Below are positions 52,432 through 62,027 of a stretch of 64,000 nucleotides of DNA, in pieces (positions within the stretch are counted from its first letter, which is position 1; each line of letters opens with the position of its first letter). The stretch lies in assembly GCA_002389505.1 (NCBI GenBank), contig DGPA01000030.1:3517-67516 (forward strand), in the 5' to 3' direction. The notes under the pieces are model-generated. The model was not told the DNA's origin. It worked only from the letters and a program-made list of their open reading frames with translations, and ran no database searches. Origin of the DNA: Halieaceae bacterium UBA4452 (GTDB lineage: Bacteria > Pseudomonadota > Gammaproteobacteria > Pseudomonadales > Halieaceae). The translations under genes were made by a program, and so were the position numbers.

Positions 52432-53166
52432 AAATTCTGATGGCCCCTAAGTATTCTTGCTGGCTATTGCGGAGACTCGCTCCGTGTGCGGTTGGCCGCA
52501 TCGTAGCAAAAATACAGTGAAAGAGTCCGGGAGTTCACCGTTCAACCAGCAGGGACGCTACTGAACGATAGTTGACATAGCTTTCTGTGTGCTGCTGTCC
52601 GGCAATGGAGGGGAAAGATCTATGAGGGTCCGATACGTAGGTGATCTCAACATGATTAACGCCGATTGAGCGTCATCTTCGGGTCAACAATCTGGGTGGC
52701 GCGAGTGGACCGCTTCCTAATACCCCATTGACATTGCTTAGCCCTTCAATAGCGCTGAGTCTATCCGCCCAAGGCGCCTGAAAACTCTGTTTGAGACAAG
52801 ATCACGACGGGTTAGCCTGCACGTGCTCAACCATTCTTGCCACATAGCCGTCGGGTGTTGACCTGCCACGATCAGCATTGCCAAAATCAGGCCGAATCGG
52901 GTCGAGGTGAGTTTCTGCGTCGGCTTCTGGTTAACGAGGGATCTTTGTCAGGCCAACTTATCTAAGATCGTGATGTGTCAGTCCGAAGCGAGGGCGGAGC
53001 TAAGGTGGTATAACGCTAGATCTTGTGGATGGTGTACTGGGCTATTTTCATGACACCGCAAGCTGTGAAGACGGTCTTTTTTAAAGTAGGGGAGCAATAA
53101 GCGGCTGTGGTGATGAGGGCCGCTGTAGACGGCACACAAAAACGTTGTTTATAAGAGGGGTTTACA
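52432..53166. other. 735-base stretch without an intact gene
   Basis: No complete gene was found between the ceramidase start and the ASCH gene. The only protein-like piece is on the minus strand at 52802-52928 (separate entry). No terminator with a T-run, no known RNA gene and no repeat were recognised. Base use looks like ordinary sequence with frequent stops in all frames, which fits decayed coding DNA. Confidence 0.6.
52802..52928 (-). pseudogene. possible C-terminal gene remnant
   Basis: The minus strand has 42 open codons ending in TGA at 52802. They read PEADAETHLDPIRPDFG, NADRGRSTPDG, then YVARMVEHVQANPS, with a hydrophilic composition like the tail of a soluble enzyme. No start codon precedes it and the frame is closed by TAA at 52929-52931. 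I do not recognise the family, and chance cannot be ruled out. Confidence 0.25.
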
Positions 53167-53667
53167 ATGACGCGCAGTATACTTATCGCCGACGGTCCGG
53201 CCATTCCTGACGACGCGGAGCTAGACGTATTTTGGTCCGCCGCATGCAACGTCCATCCTGATCTTGCGGGGACACATGAGGTAAGATCAATTGGCATCGA
53301 TGCTGAAACCACTCGCATGATCCTTGACTTCGTCAAGGCGGGCACAAAGGTAGCAACCTTCAGTCTTCCATGGGTAATGGAGATCAACAATTTCCCCGAA
53401 TCTCTGCCCGGCACGCCGATCATTCTCGCAGACTACGAGGGGCTCCCGAGGGTCGTGGTGAAGCTCACCGATGTACGCGAGACGACCTTTGGAGAAATCA
53501 GTGCCCTGGAGACCCGCTTGGACGGACCACCCGTGCAGGACCCGGATATTTGGATTCCGCTGCATCGTGAATACTGGAACGGATTGCTCGACAACTACGG
53601 AAAGGCCTGCACCGATGATATGCCAGTACTTATCGAGCCCTTCGAGTTCGTCTATAGCCCGGACTAG
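53167..53667 (+). CDS. ASCH-domain protein
   Basis: A 166-residue protein with the ASCH fold (a PUA-like RNA/nucleotide-binding barrel). The N-terminal 55 residues are helical with an acidic start; the ASCH core begins with VKAGTKVATFSLPW. It continues with LPGTPIILADYEGLPRVVV (typical G-x-P-R-x-V), then FGEISALETRLD, and ends in LHREYWNGLLDNYG, a pattern shared with nucleic-acid or N-acetylcytidine-amidohydrolase-like members. The start ATG follows AGAGGGG. It stands alone next to two gaps. Function is unknown. Confidence 0.8.
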   Translation: MTRSILIADGPAIPDDAELDVFWSAACNVHPDLAGTHEVRSIGIDAETTRMILDFVKAGTKVATFSLPWVMEINNFPESLPGTPIILADYEGLPRVVVKLTDVRETTFGEISALETRLDGPPVQDPDIWIPLHREYWNGLLDNYGKACTDDMPVLIEPFEFVYSPD

Positions 53668-53753
53668 AGTGTATCGCTGCCTTTGTGGAATCGCGGTCGT
53701 CAAGCCTCAACGTTGTCAGCAGCGCGGCCAATGTCTGGACTCTCGGGCTTAAC

Positions 53754-53894
53754 CTACCTCTGTCCGTTGACGTGCAGCTCACTGTTTTTTAACAGGGGGA
53801 CCGGGTAGTAGCCTATCCATCCGTTAGTCTTGGCATTATTCAGGGCGGCGGCGGCAATCGAGAGCGGCATCACCACTTCAGCAAGTCTCTGCAT
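53754..53894 (-). pseudogene. small open frame, possible gene fragment
   Basis: On the minus strand an ATG at 53894 gives 46 residues: MQRLAEVVMPLSIAAAAL, then NNAKTNGWIGYYP, then VPLLKNSELHVNGQR. The composition is protein-like, with an amphipathic or membrane-seeking start. It lies in the 333-base gap between the ASCH gene and the HAD phosphatase (53668-54000), which holds nothing else I can name. Upstream frames show stops, so it could be the end of a decayed gene rather than a peptide. Unrecognised. Confidence 0.22.
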
Positions 53895-54000
53895 GGTAAA
53901 TGCTGTACCGAAATGCAGTGATCCTCAACCCAGAATCGTCTTGGGTGCTCAATCCTGCCCGCCGGTTGGGCAGTGCCACTGGGCACAATGTAGCGCACGC

Positions 54001-54981
54001 CTATTTTGTCGGGTAAATCGTAGCCCATTCATCCTTCATATCCACTACTATCCAGCCGCGTTCATCAGCCTCATCGAGTCCCCGACCTAGCCGCCCAATG
54101 TGGGACTCGCGATCATAGGCCCATTCACGCTGAGCGTCTGTGTGATGAATGATAACGCCCAGGCGTGCACCCTCACCTGTGGTGGTGTACTCCAGCATCT
54201 GAAAATCACCATCGGAGTTACCCACCGCCAAAATAGGTCGGCGGCCAATGTGATGATTGATGGCCACAGGTTTGCCTTCTTTGTCATCAAAGAAGAACAG
54301 CTCGGGCTGCCGCTCGAACACAGGACCCTCGCCACGCAGCACGTACTGCGTTCTGATACTTGAACCGACAACCTGTTCCGGAGGAATACCATATACCGCC
54401 TCAGTCCACGGACGCATAAACTCGATACCGCCGCCGGATACGATGAAGGTCTTGAAGCCGTTGCTCCTTAGGTAGCCCAGCAGTTCCAACATAGGCTGGA
54501 AGACCATCTCGCTGTATCTTCGTCCGGTGGCAGGGTGCCGCGCGGTCTCCATCCACTGCGTCGTAATATCAGCGAACTCATCCGTTGTCATGTTGGCGTG
54601 TGTCGCCATGATCATGCTTATTACCGCAGACTCCCCACCTGATAGGGCACCCTGCAGGTCACCTTTCAGAATCGAGGCGAAGGGCTCCTCTGTTTTCCAC
54701 TCGGGGTGGCTCGATGCCAAGGCCTTCACCCTGTCGATCGCAAAAATAGCCTGAAAATACAAGGGTTGCTCAGACCACAGCGTTCCGTCGTTATCGAACG
54801 TAGCGATGCGTTGCGCTTCAGGAACAAAGTCAGGGGAGTTTTCATCGGTCACTGATTCAACGAAAGTGGTGATCGCTGTGCGACTGGGACCGTCCCTCCA
54901 CGATGGTAATGGATCAGCCAGCGCAAGCGCGGTGCTGGATAGGAGACACAGGCAAGTGAACAGAAGACGGCAGCTAGACAT
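54001..54981 (-). CDS. exported HAD-family phosphatase
   Basis: About 326 residues from the ATG at 54981, seven bases after AGGGAG; a longer reading to 55059 lacks a signal-peptide-like start. The signal peptide ends near TALALA. HAD motif I is TFDNDGTLW with Asp63 and Asp65, motif II is FIVSGGGIEFM and motif IV is VGNSDGDFQML. It is thus a periplasmic or secreted phosphatase. The DNDGTLW form with a large cap is typical of a HAD group that is often annotated as haloacid dehalogenase-like, but a dehalogenase would not have the second Asp65. The substrate is unknown. Confidence 0.85.
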   Translation of the reverse strand: MSSCRLLFTCLCLLSSTALALADPLPSWRDGPSRTAITTFVESVTDENSPDFVPEAQRIATFDNDGTLWSEQPLYFQAIFAIDRVKALASSHPEWKTEEPFASILKGDLQGALSGGESAVISMIMATHANMTTDEFADITTQWMETARHPATGRRYSEMVFQPMLELLGYLRSNGFKTFIVSGGGIEFMRPWTEAVYGIPPEQVVGSSIRTQYVLRGEGPVFERQPELFFFDDKEGKPVAINHHIGRRPILAVGNSDGDFQMLEYTTTGEGARLGVIIHHTDAQREWAYDRESHIGRLGRGLDEADERGWIVVDMKDEWATIYPTK

Positions 54982-55275
54982 TACAAAACTCCCTTTGGGC
55001 ATAAGGATGGGTGGCACAAGGTGGGGCGGGCTGCATCCCTTGTAGGGCGGACACAGCAATTATCTTGAGGAGAGCGTGAGCACTTGTCTCTCTGAAGTCC
55101 GCATTGCAACCAAGGCGAGCCCTAACATTCGCGGCTGCCCACGAACCGACGAATTGCATACTATCTCCACGTGATTCGTGACGCAACTTTACATCTCTGG
55201 CGCCTGGTTTCCGAAGGCACTCCTAGCACTGGAGCTGGAGAACGCCTGCCGTGTTTAAGCAGCAGGCATCCCTGC

Positions 55276-58179
55276 TTAGTTTGCGCCCAGTGGCTCAGAC
55301 ACTTCGAAACCCTCCTCGTCTAATACGGTAATCGGCATACCAAGTGCCTCCAGTGCTGGACGGATAATGGCCTCGTCACCTACGACAACGATGGCCATAT
55401 TATTGGGCTGTATTAATTTCGCCGCCAGTACGTTTAGGGCTTCACGGTCCGTTTCCTGCAGCACGGCTTTTTGTTGCGTGCGGTAGTCCAGCGGCAAATC
55501 GTAGCGCAGAATATTCGCGAGCAGGCCCAACTTGCTGCTCGGTGTTTCATAGCGACGGGCATCACGCTGACCAATGGCGCTGCGCATATAATCATATTCC
55601 TCAGCGGTCATACCACCGGCGGCATAACCCTCAAGCTCGTTAATAACCTCCGTAATAGAGGCTGCGGTAGCATCTTTGTTGACCTCTGCGGAGAATCGGT
55701 AGCTACCGGATTCGTGATCACCCATAAAAGAAGCCCGGGCACCGTAGGTATACCCCTTGTCTTCACGCAGATTAAGGTTGATGCGGCTGTTAAAGGTGCC
55801 CGCAAGGTTAAAGTTCATGAGGCCCGCCTTATAAAAATCACCGGTGGCATCGTAGGTAATGGAATGCTGACCGGTTCGCACGCTGGACTGAGCCGCGCCT
55901 TCTTTATTCACCAGATAAATCTGTCGCTCGGTAATTTCAGGGAAGTCGGCAATCGCCTCACGCTGAACCTCGCTCGTCTCAACTGCCGCAAAGCCCTTCA
56001 ACGCAGCCATCGTCTTTGCCTCAGGCAGGCTCGTACTGACAAGAATGCCGCTCAAATGCTGGGGGATGTTCTCGGTATAAAAGGCTCGAACATCCTCAAG
56101 GTTTAGGGCCTCCACCGTCTTGGCTAGACCCGCCGCAGGATAGGACAAAGGATGGGTTGGGCCGTACATGACGGCAGCGATTGCCCGCCCTGCGAGACCA
56201 GCCGGGGTTTTTTTCTCCTGTATCAGACCCTCTATGGTTTGGGCTTTCAATCGGTTGAAGTCCTCAGCGGTAAAAGCCGGCTTCAGGATGCGCTCCAGCA
56301 TCAACTCGATGCCTTTATCCACATGCTTGGAAAGCACGTTCAGGGTGACCGACGATTGGTAGGTGCCGGCGCTGACCCGAAGACTGGCGCCAATACGCTT
56401 CAATTCCTCGGCAAACTCAGCCGCGCTGCGCTCGGTGGTCGCCTCACCCATGAGCCCCGCGGTCAACGCAGTCACACCAGCCTTACCCGCTGGCTCGTCA
56501 CGTTGCCCAACGTCGAAGATGGCTCGCACCGTTACCGTGGGGGTTTCCTCGTTCGGCACCGCCAGCACGCGGACCCCATTGGCCAGTGCTGTGTCCCAGA
56601 TAGGCGGGAGTTCCACCACCGGGTTGACACCGGCCACGGGTTGCTGGCTGCGATCAAAGCCGTCTACAACGGGACGCAAAGGTAATTCACTGCCCTCATC
56701 ACCAAAACTTTCAGGGATATCCCGCTCGGGCGCCTGGAAATTCTGCTCAGCTGCGACGAGCTGCACCGCACCGTTCGGCACGATACTGAGAATGACCGCC
56801 GGTTTACCCTCAATGTAGTCGTTGAAGACACGTTTCACGTCCTCCGTTGAAACACCGAGATAGCGCTCAATGTCTGCACCAATGCCGGCGGGGCTGCCCT
56901 GATAGGTTTGGAAGGCAGCCAAGGTAGAAACCTTGCCAGACACACTTTGTAAGCCAAACACCCGCGAAGATTCATACTGCGCCTTGAATTTCTGTAGATC
57001 ATCCTCATTGACCTCGCGACCAGCAAACTCGGCGATAGTCTCGCGAACCGCCGTCTCCATCTCAGCCAGAGTCTCTCCCGAAGAGGGATTCTGGATGACG
57101 ATGAAAAACATTTCGCAGGCGAGTTCACGACAAGAGTGCTGCACGCTTGCCTGCACAGCTCGGCCTGTCTGTACCAGCCGCTGGTAGAGCATGGAGTCCT
57201 GACCGCCTCCCAGTATCTCCGCGGCAGCATCTAGCGCCGCCTCATCTTCATGGGCCATATACGTGGTGGGAATCAACATCGCTATAGCCGGCAGGTGAAT
57301 ATTGTCTTCCAGCGTCAGGTAACGATCTGCATCCAGTGATGCGGGCATCTTGGGTAGATTCTCTACCGTCGGACCTTCAGGAATTGAGCCGAAATACTTC
57401 TTAACCCACTGCAGGGTCTGCACCGGATCGATGTCACCGCCAACGGTCAGTGCCGCGTTATTAGGGCCATACCAACGAAGAAAGAAACGTTTGAGGTCTT
57501 CCAGGTCGGCCCGGTTTAGATCTTCCATCCAACCAATGACCGGCCAGGAGTACGGGTGGTCCTGTGCGTACATGGCCTTGGCTATGGTCTCGAACGCACG
57601 TCCATAGGGCTGGTTGTCCACGCGCTGCCCGCGCTCGTTCTTGACGGTCTCACGCTGGACCTCAAACTTTTCCTGGGTAACCGCCTCAAGCAAAAGTCCC
57701 ATGCGGTCGGCCTCCAACCACAGGGCTACCTCTAACTGGTTGATCGGCAGGGTTTCGTAGTAGTTGGTGCGATCCGAGTTTGTCGTCCCATTCAGGGTGC
57801 CGCCAGCGTCGCTGACGATTTTAAAGTGCTGCTCGTCACCAATGTTTTTCGACCCCTGGAACATCATGTGTTCGAAAAAGTGTGCAAAGCCAGAACGACC
57901 GACTTCCTCTCGATTCGAACCCACATGGTAAGTCACGTCCACATGCACCAGGGGATCGGAATGGTCCTCGTGCAGAATAACCGTCAGGCCATTATCGAGT
58001 CGGTACTTGGTGTAGGGAATAGAGATGCCGCTGTCATCACCAGCAAACTTCTCCAGCAGGGTGAAACCCGGGGGGAGTGGGACCGCAGCATTTTCACCCA
58101 TTTCAGGTGCAACCGGCTCTACCGGATCATTGCAAGCGGCCAGAAGAAAGAGCGCAGGTATAAATAGAAGCCTTTTCAC
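55276..58179 (-). CDS. M16 (pitrilysin-type) metallopeptidase, fused pair, lipoprotein
   Basis: A 967-residue protein from a GTG at 58179, eight bases after AAGGA; it starts KRLLFIPALFLLAAC with a lipobox, so it is a membrane-anchored lipoprotein. Two M16 halves are fused. The first carries the zinc motif HFFEHMMFQGS (H-x-x-E-H), with the third ligand further on in the EVALWLEADRM helix. The second half, from about residue 490, lacks the zinc site and acts as the partner subunit (PEITERQIYLVNKEGAAQSSV). Similar fused pairs degrade peptides or targeting sequences. It is divergent from the Rieske gene. Confidence 0.9.
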   Translation of the reverse strand: MKRLLFIPALFLLAACNDPVEPVAPEMGENAAVPLPPGFTLLEKFAGDDSGISIPYTKYRLDNGLTVILHEDHSDPLVHVDVTYHVGSNREEVGRSGFAHFFEHMMFQGSKNIGDEQHFKIVSDAGGTLNGTTNSDRTNYYETLPINQLEVALWLEADRMGLLLEAVTQEKFEVQRETVKNERGQRVDNQPYGRAFETIAKAMYAQDHPYSWPVIGWMEDLNRADLEDLKRFFLRWYGPNNAALTVGGDIDPVQTLQWVKKYFGSIPEGPTVENLPKMPASLDADRYLTLEDNIHLPAIAMLIPTTYMAHEDEAALDAAAEILGGGQDSMLYQRLVQTGRAVQASVQHSCRELACEMFFIVIQNPSSGETLAEMETAVRETIAEFAGREVNEDDLQKFKAQYESSRVFGLQSVSGKVSTLAAFQTYQGSPAGIGADIERYLGVSTEDVKRVFNDYIEGKPAVILSIVPNGAVQLVAAEQNFQAPERDIPESFGDEGSELPLRPVVDGFDRSQQPVAGVNPVVELPPIWDTALANGVRVLAVPNEETPTVTVRAIFDVGQRDEPAGKAGVTALTAGLMGEATTERSAAEFAEELKRIGASLRVSAGTYQSSVTLNVLSKHVDKGIELMLERILKPAFTAEDFNRLKAQTIEGLIQEKKTPAGLAGRAIAAVMYGPTHPLSYPAAGLAKTVEALNLEDVRAFYTENIPQHLSGILVSTSLPEAKTMAALKGFAAVETSEVQREAIADFPEITERQIYLVNKEGAAQSSVRTGQHSITYDATGDFYKAGLMNFNLAGTFNSRINLNLREDKGYTYGARASFMGDHESGSYRFSAEVNKDATAASITEVINELEGYAAGGMTAEEYDYMRSAIGQRDARRYETPSSKLGLLANILRYDLPLDYRTQQKAVLQETDREALNVLAAKLIQPNNMAIVVVGDEAIIRPALEALGMPITVLDEEGFEVSEPLGAN

Positions 58180-58469
58180 GAGAGAGTTCCTTATTAATCC
58201 GTTGATGCTAGCAAGGGTAGCATCAGTGGCGTGCCAGCGGGTGAACAACTTAGCTCGCGTCACACAACTTCACCTTCATCAAGGTAGTATTGTTTCTGGC
58301 GAGCCAAGGAGTCATTAAGCGATGTGAGTCATTCTGCGCTAGCAGGCTGGTCTCTCGAGCACATAGTGAAACGTTGGCATTATGGTGGGCTATGACATAG
58401 GCTTTGTTTTATGCGCATGATTAGCCAACCAAAATCACACCGCCAAAATACAACCACGGAGACGCTAAA

Positions 58470-59618
58470 TTGGACAAGCCAAGCGGGGTCGATGCAGCGC
58501 AAGATAGTCAACTGATGAGTGATCACCAGACAATTGAGCGAATCTTCGATCATATAGACAACGGCACCACCGATCTGGGCGACACGGTGTGGCGTGAGCC
58601 CGTTGAGCACTATCACAGTCAGGTAAGATTCGACGCAGAAATGACGCTGCTCAGGCAGTTGCCAATACCGTTCTGTCCATCAGCGGCACTGCCCAAAAAA
58701 GGCAGCTATGTGGCGCGTTCGGCCGCGGGAACACCGCTGCTGGTTGTTCGTGGTATGGATGGGGCGGTTCGAGCGTTTATTAATGCCTGTCGCCATCGTG
58801 GTATGCAAGTAGCCAGCGGCCAGGGGTGTAAAAAAGTCTTCGCTTGCCCGTATCATGCTTGGACATATGGTCTTGACGGCGCACTTAAAGGCATTCCTGG
58901 AGAGGCGGGTTTTCCCGGTCTCAAGAAGCAAACGCACGGGCTGGTTGAAGTCAGCGCGACAGAGTTAGGCGGCTTGATTTATGTGCAACAGGTGGGCGAC
59001 ATAGTGCCCGCACAATTGGAAAATGCGCCCAATTTCTTTACCTCCGATCAGGTTTTTTTTCAGCAGAGTGCGGTCGAAGACAACACCAATTGGAAATTGA
59101 TCACCGAGACGCTGCTTGAGGGATACCATATTAAGTCACTCCATGCCCAGACATTTTATCCGTTCGGATTCGACAATATTAATCTAGTGGAACTATTCGG
59201 GGCTAACGCACGCATTATTTTTCCGTTCAAGCGTATCGAAAAACTGCGCAGTGTGGCGCCTCGGGAGCGGAAAATAGATGGCATGGTCACCTCGGTTTAT
59301 CATCTTTTCCCCAACGTTAGTGTGGCGCTGCTGTCTAAGCACACAAGTGTCACCATTATGGAACCCTTGAGTCCGAGTCGAACCCGTTTGGTCAGCTATT
59401 TTGTTATGAATCCATCAACAGATGAATACCCCATTACGCTGGAGGCTGCAAAGCGTGATGTCGAATTCGTCAACAATTCAGGGCAAGAGGAAGATCGAGC
59501 CACGGCGTGTGCAATTCAAGAGACGGTTAATACGTCGGCCAATAGCCATCTGACATTTGGGTACTTTGAGAAGGCGATTGTTCATTTTCATCAGCAACTC
59601 GCACACCACCTGAATTAA
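58470..59618 (+). CDS. Rieske non-heme iron oxygenase, alpha subunit
   Basis: A 382-residue ring-hydroxylating oxygenase alpha subunit. The Rieske cluster is C107-x-H109-x16-C126-x2-H129, visible as NACRHRGMQV and FACPYHAWTY. The mononuclear iron site is ETLLEGYHIKSLHAQTF (H-x4-H with the conserved upstream acid). The TTG start lies eight bases after GGAG; an ATG at 58515 is an alternative. No ferredoxin or reductase gene is close, so partners must be elsewhere. It may belong with the downstream acyl-CoA genes, but a 500-base gap and a divergent TetR gene lie between. Confidence 0.9.
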   Translation: MDKPSGVDAAQDSQLMSDHQTIERIFDHIDNGTTDLGDTVWREPVEHYHSQVRFDAEMTLLRQLPIPFCPSAALPKKGSYVARSAAGTPLLVVRGMDGAVRAFINACRHRGMQVASGQGCKKVFACPYHAWTYGLDGALKGIPGEAGFPGLKKQTHGLVEVSATELGGLIYVQQVGDIVPAQLENAPNFFTSDQVFFQQSAVEDNTNWKLITETLLEGYHIKSLHAQTFYPFGFDNINLVELFGANARIIFPFKRIEKLRSVAPRERKIDGMVTSVYHLFPNVSVALLSKHTSVTIMEPLSPSRTRLVSYFVMNPSTDEYPITLEAAKRDVEFVNNSGQEEDRATACAIQETVNTSANSHLTFGYFEKAIVHFHQQLAHHLN

Positions 59619-60127
59619 CCTGAAGCTGTTAGGCACTGACATTGGTACTGACAACGTCACTTTAGCAGACTCAAGAAAGCCTGCTATTTGAAGTTAGGCA
59701 GCCGCCTTGCTCCATTCTGCGAACGCACTGACCCTGAAATACCGATAATGTTCAGCCCGAACCAGATGCCGACCCAAATTGAACAGGTGACTGACAGCGG
59801 CATGGCGCTCAGAAAACGCTGCGCCTGCCTAACGGATGTAAACAGTGATCCCACGCTAAGCCAGTCAGTCTTCGATTTCTCGATGACTTAGGCTGAATCG
59901 ATAGTAGAGCTAGACCGCGTAGCTGATGATAGCTGCAGGAAGTCAATGTCGCTTACGGGTATTCATTCGCCGACTCTACCCAATTCGGGCAGTTAACGTG
60001 GCGATACCCTTCAACTTACTGCAACCCACCTCGGTATAGCCCGCCAGCCATCTCGGCCAGGCTCACCTGTCTTGTGAACTACACGGTCCGATTGTTGGCC
60101 CCCATAATATGCAGCGGAAACTCGACG
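59619..60127. other. 509-base stretch without an intact gene
   Basis: No intact gene was found between the Rieske gene and the TetR gene. Just behind the TetR stop the minus strand has a short protein-like stretch (YNVEFPLHIMGANNRTV, then a TAG stop, then FTRQVSLAEMAGGLYRG), which may be a gene with a nonsense mutation. Nothing else was recognised. Confidence 0.45.
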
Positions 60128-60817
60128 TTATAGCCAACGGTGTGGTTTTTTGAGCAAGGTATCTCGAATGATGCTCAAAAAAGTCTTCCGGATTAGCCAC
60201 GAAGTGACTTTCTGTGGGTACGCATTGCTCGACACGGCCAGGCCATACTCAAACTGTGTGGCAATAGTCAGCAGGTAATCGGCAACTAACTCTAGATCCT
60301 TCTGAGGCCACGGTGAACCCGCCGCAAGCAGTGCATCGACATAGCGCTTCTGGGTCTGCTCGTGATGCCAGTCTAAAAGCTTTTGCATCCCGTCGTCTTC
60401 ATCGGCAGCCCGCTGTAACTCCCTATCGTATTTCGACCACAAGCCGCTTGCGCCCATTGTTTCTAGATAGCTATGGATGAAGCTAGAAACGGAAGCATTC
60501 GCCGAAATTGCCGCATAAGTATCATCGAAAATCTGCAGTCTTAGCGACAGTCGCGCTTGGAGAAGTTCATGCAACATTGCATGTTTACTGGGAAAATAGT
60601 CGTAGATGGTTCCTACGCCGACCTTCGATATCGCGGCGACATTGCGCATGGTCAGCTTAGCGTAGCCATATTGCTCAAGTGCTGCTTTTGCACCTTCAAT
60701 CGCATTTTCGCGACTAGTAATAGCGCGCGTTTGTTGTGGCGTACGGCGTATTTTTTTTGCACTACGGATTACTGCCACATCGCGAGGTAAAGACTCTCTG
60801 CTCGCTTGCTTTGTCAT
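60128..60817 (-). CDS. TetR family transcriptional regulator
   Basis: About 229 residues from the ATG at 60817, six bases after AGGAG. The helix-turn-helix is KLTMRNVAAISKVGVGTIYDYFPSKHAML (about residues 55-83), typical of TetR; the C-terminal helices form the ligand pocket. An arginine/lysine-rich tail precedes the HTH. It is divergent from the acyl-CoA dehydrogenase pair, with two palindromes between that are likely operators, so it probably represses both itself and the pair when no acyl-CoA or acid ligand is present. The ligand is unknown. Confidence 0.92.
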   Translation of the reverse strand: MTKQASRESLPRDVAVIRSAKKIRRTPQQTRAITSRENAIEGAKAALEQYGYAKLTMRNVAAISKVGVGTIYDYFPSKHAMLHELLQARLSLRLQIFDDTYAAISANASVSSFIHSYLETMGASGLWSKYDRELQRAADEDDGMQKLLDWHHEQTQKRYVDALLAAGSPWPQKDLELVADYLLTIATQFEYGLAVSSNAYPQKVTSWLIRKTFLSIIRDTLLKKPHRWL

Positions 60818-60856
60818 GTTGATCTCCTTTCTCACCTGAGGTACCTTACACCAAAG

Positions 60857-60893
60857 CCGAACAGTTGTTCGGATAATTATTTATACCGGTATA
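60857..60893. promoter_or_regulatory. two palindromes between the divergent TetR and acyl-CoA dehydrogenase genes
   Basis: CCGAACA (60857-60863) and TGTTCGG (60866-60872) form a perfect seven-base dyad with a two-base centre. Eleven bases later TATACCGGTATA (60882-60893) is a perfect 12-base palindrome. They fill the 106-base intergenic region between the TetR start and the dehydrogenase start. This layout is typical of TetR operators. It does not resemble the KstR motif of actinobacterial steroid genes. Confidence 0.6.
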
Positions 60894-60923
60894 TTTTGTG
60901 CCTCGAGCAGAGCCAGGAGCATT

Positions 60924-62027
60924 GTGTTGAAAAGCCTTCATGAAGATGATCGGAGTGCGATGCGAGAAAGCTTGTCTCGGTTTCTTATTGCAGAAGCAGA
61001 TGAAGCTACCTTGCGCCGTGGCATTGATTTTAGCCAAGGATACGACCCTAAACTGTGGCGCCAGATCTGCGAGATGGGATTAACGGGGATCGCTGTAGCC
61101 GAGGTGTTCGGCGGCGCCGGCGGTGGCGCCAAGGATGTCGAAATGGTCTGCAGTCAGCTCGGTCGTGCGCTGAACCCTATGCCGTTTCTCGATAGCTGTG
61201 TCATCGGTACCGGGCTGCTCACCGCTTGTTCAAGAAATACCCACCTGAAACACATCATTGAAAATGTTGTCTCAGGAGCGTCGATTGTTGCGATAGGCGG
61301 AAATGCGCCTTTTGTCCCGTTGCAGGATTCTCGTCACAACTTGACCATTCATGCGGATCACACGATTTCTGGAACCGTCTCACTCGTTTTGAACGCCGCA
61401 ACAGCTGACTTTATTTTGATAGGGATTACCGTTGATGATCAAATAAAGGTCTTCATCGTGCCAACACAAGCAAACGTTGTGTGTACTGCCCAGCAAGCTA
61501 ACGACCCGCTATTGAGGCCGTGCGCCGTGCGCTTCGAAAACGCCGCTGCGATCGAACTTAACGCGCTGACCGAGACTGATCTTGAGCAGGCGCGATTACG
61601 CGGTGTCGCAGCGTTGGCGGCTTGGCAAGCGGGTGCGGCTCGAGCGCTCTTTGAGGTAACTATTGAGTATCTGAAAACGCGTTACCAATTTGGCCGACCT
61701 ATTGGTTCTTTTCAGGCGCTAAAACATATGGCCGCGGATCTGTTTCTTGAGGTGGAGTCAGCCACCAGTGCTGCATTGGCGGCAGCCGAAGCCATCGACG
61801 AAGAGAAACTGGAGGTAGCTCGTACAGTAGCGCTAGCAGGTTTTGTCTGCACCGACGTATTTCGCGAGGTTGCCGCACAGGCCATTCAACTGCACGGCGG
61901 CATTGCCTACACTCAGGAGCACATTGCCCACCTCTACTGGCGTCGCTCCCGCGCGATGCTGCCAATGCTTGGCAGCGCGGACAAGCACCGAGAAGACTAT
62001 CTTAAGGCTCTGGAGATAGCGGCATGA
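60924..62027 (+). CDS. acyl-CoA dehydrogenase, probably one subunit of a pair
   Basis: A 367-residue FAD enzyme (about 20 residues shorter than homotetrameric ones), like the partner subunits found in steroid and isoprenoid degradation. It has the GGAGGGAKDVEMV helix, the FGRPIGSFQALKHMAADL middle segment, and the C-terminal VAAQAIQLHGGIAYTQEHIAHLYWRRS. A GTG at 60924 or TTG at 60927 follows AGGAG. Its stop overlaps the second dehydrogenase start by four bases (ATGA), which supports heteromer formation; that is inference. Catalytic base assignment was not made. Confidence 0.87.
   Translation: MLKSLHEDDRSAMRESLSRFLIAEADEATLRRGIDFSQGYDPKLWRQICEMGLTGIAVAEVFGGAGGGAKDVEMVCSQLGRALNPMPFLDSCVIGTGLLTACSRNTHLKHIIENVVSGASIVAIGGNAPFVPLQDSRHNLTIHADHTISGTVSLVLNAATADFILIGITVDDQIKVFIVPTQANVVCTAQQANDPLLRPCAVRFENAAAIELNALTETDLEQARLRGVAALAAWQAGAARALFEVTIEYLKTRYQFGRPIGSFQALKHMAADLFLEVESATSAALAAAEAIDEEKLEVARTVALAGFVCTDVFREVAAQAIQLHGGIAYTQEHIAHLYWRRSRAMLPMLGSADKHREDYLKALEIAA

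Noticed and set aside
53016..53423. Open frame of 135 codons on the minus strand across the ASCH gene start
   Set aside because: It is antisense to a gene with a clear fold and a good Shine-Dalgarno, and its composition is not protein-like.
54001..54981. Haloacid dehalogenase reading of the HAD gene
   Set aside because: The DNDGTLW motif has the second Asp needed for phosphatases, so it is called an exported phosphatase.
55256..55278. Seven-base stem at the M16 stop codon
   Set aside because: It has a nine-base loop and no T-run, so it cannot be called a terminator.
60882..60893. TATACCGGTATA as a restriction-site-like chance palindrome
   Set aside because: Not rejected as an operator, but a promoter role alone could explain the AT-rich arms; it is reported with the stronger dyad only.
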